Source: an uncultured Bacteroidales bacterium
GTDB taxonomy: Bacteria; Bacteroidota; Bacteroidia; Bacteroidales; UBA932
Assembly: GCA_944323775.1 (NCBI GenBank)
Contig: CALUTT010000023.1
Span: 1 to 64,000, forward strand
Length of the DNA stretch: 64,000 bases
Reading direction: 5' to 3'
This document shows positions 63,375 to 64,000 of this stretch, one piece after another. The position numbers and the translations under genes were made by a program. Numbering within the stretch: position 1 is the first letter of the stretch; every line of letters starts with the position of its first letter. The notes under the pieces were generated by a model. That model searched no databases. It was not told the DNA's origin and saw only the letters and a list, made by a program, of their open reading frames with translations.

Positions 63375-64000
63375 GCATTTTCTTCCGTTTGAAGAACAGC
63401 CAGATGGATAAGGTCAGCAGCAGCATCACCACGGAAAGCCCGATCCAGGCCCACCACCTGTCCGCAAGCGGCAAGGACACGTTCATCCCGTAGATACTCG
63501 CAACAAGTGTCGCAGGCATCAGGAGCAGAGACACGAACGTGAATAACTTCATGATCCTGTTCTGGTCGAGGTTGATGATACCCACCACGGTGTCCTGCAT
63601 GTACTCCAGGCGCTCGAAAGTGAAGTTTATATGGTTGATCAGCGAAGCGATGTCCTGAAGTATTATCGAGAGGTCCGCACGCAGGTCGGCATCCTTCGGG
63701 CAGGTCTTGCTCTTGAGCAGGTTGGACACAAGTCTCTGCTTGTCGACAATGTTCTCCCGGACATTCATCGCGTTCTGCTGAAGCTGGTTGATGTCAAGCA
63801 GGAATTCCTCGTTTATGTCCTCCTTCTGGTTGATCCTCTTGCTGAAGCGCGACACGTCCTTAGATATCAGCTCCACGATGTCGGCATCGAGGTCGACACG
63901 CTTGTCCATGATCGCCACGAAGACCGTGAAGCCGTCGGGAAATTCGTCCGGAAGGGCCTGGATCTTGAGCTGGAGCATATCGAGAGACCTCAGAGGCATC
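63370..64000 (-). CDS. corA: CorA-family magnesium transporter, 5' end outside window
   Basis: At least 209 residues from an in-frame ATG at 63999, but family members are longer (about 310-350 aa), so the true start lies beyond the window. It has a long cytoplasmic helix (DLRADLSIILQDIASLINHI), two C-terminal membrane spans and the signature YGMN between them (VASIYGMNVSLPL). CorA channels carry Mg2+ and some other divalent cations into the cell. It is on the same strand as rpsA, whose promoter overlaps its stop. Confidence 0.9.
   Translation of the reverse strand, partial: MPLRSLDMLQLKIQALPDEFPDGFTVFVAIMDKRVDLDADIVELISKDVSRFSKRINQKEDINEEFLLDINQLQQNAMNVRENIVDKQRLVSNLLKSKTCPKDADLRADLSIILQDIASLINHINFTFERLEYMQDTVVGIINLDQNRIMKLFTFVSLLLMPATLVASIYGMNVSLPLADRWWAWIGLSVVMLLLTLSIWLFFKRKKML

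Overview
The window reads as a chromosomal segment of a Bacteroidales bacterium (phylum Bacteroidota), probably an uncultured, moderately GC-rich member related to Rikenellaceae or the 'Cryptobacteroides' group; the genus is inference. Reasons: many genes are preceded by the Bacteroidota promoter signature (TTG/TTTG, 19-21 bp, TAnnTTTG) and not by Shine-Dalgarno sites. The gene order nadK-uppS-bamA-skp facing pdxJ, the Bacteroidota-type omega subunit (about 108 aa), DUF486, LytTR membrane regulators and paired MBOAT/SGNH genes are all usual for the phylum. The sequence is nearly all coding, without prophage or plasmid genes.

Layout. 0-7 kb: 2-oxoacid:ferredoxin oxidoreductase alpha subunit (cut by the window edge), envelope biogenesis (skp, bamA, uppS), nadK and divergent pdxJ. 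7-10 kb: a Skp-like lipoprotein, a GT4 glycosyltransferase and a periplasmic-binding-fold protein. 10-18 kb: recN, rpoZ, bamD and trxB, then a Fur-family regulator, rpoN, a SPOR protein and a lipoprotein divergent from miaB and radC. 19-25.5 kb: two tandem type-B carboxylesterases, pspC, a CDF transporter, a LytTR regulator, acyl-ACP thioesterase and DUF486. 25.4-27.7 kb: two tandem tRNA-Lys genes and dnaK.

27.8-47.5 kb is a nucleotide-biosynthesis island. A leftward purine series (purE, L, C, M, N, H, a purD-folD fusion, a BASS-type transporter, guaB, guaA) and a rightward pyrimidine operon (pyrC, K, D, F, E, B) diverge from one 133-bp intergenic region. FolD makes the one-carbon donor that PurN and PurH use, so its fusion to PurD puts cofactor supply inside the purine pathway. 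PyrB carries a PyrI-like zinc tail.

47.6-53 kb: MBOAT and SGNH genes for O-acylation, and uvrB. 52.9-54.6 kb: a HUH (RAYT/IS200-like) transposase gene between two long direct copies of a 29-32-bp tandem repeat, the clearest mobile or repeat system in the window. 54.8-64 kb: a carboxypeptidase-regulatory-like protein, a RelA/SpoT homologue with a decayed hydrolase site, a conserved unknown, mltG, a glucosaminidase, RNase Z, ribosomal protein S1 with an N-terminal DUF1508 pair, and the 3' part of corA.

Points that most deserve follow-up: (1) DnaK lacks three invariant ATP-binding residues (Asp8, Thr11, Thr12 read as Ala, Pro, Pro), each by one T-to-G change on the + strand within 12 bp; (2) the RAYT and its flanking repeat arrays; (3) the PurD-FolD fusion; (4) the zinc tail on PyrB; (5) DUF1508 fused to S1; (6) promoter boxes so close to start codons that several mRNAs may be leaderless.
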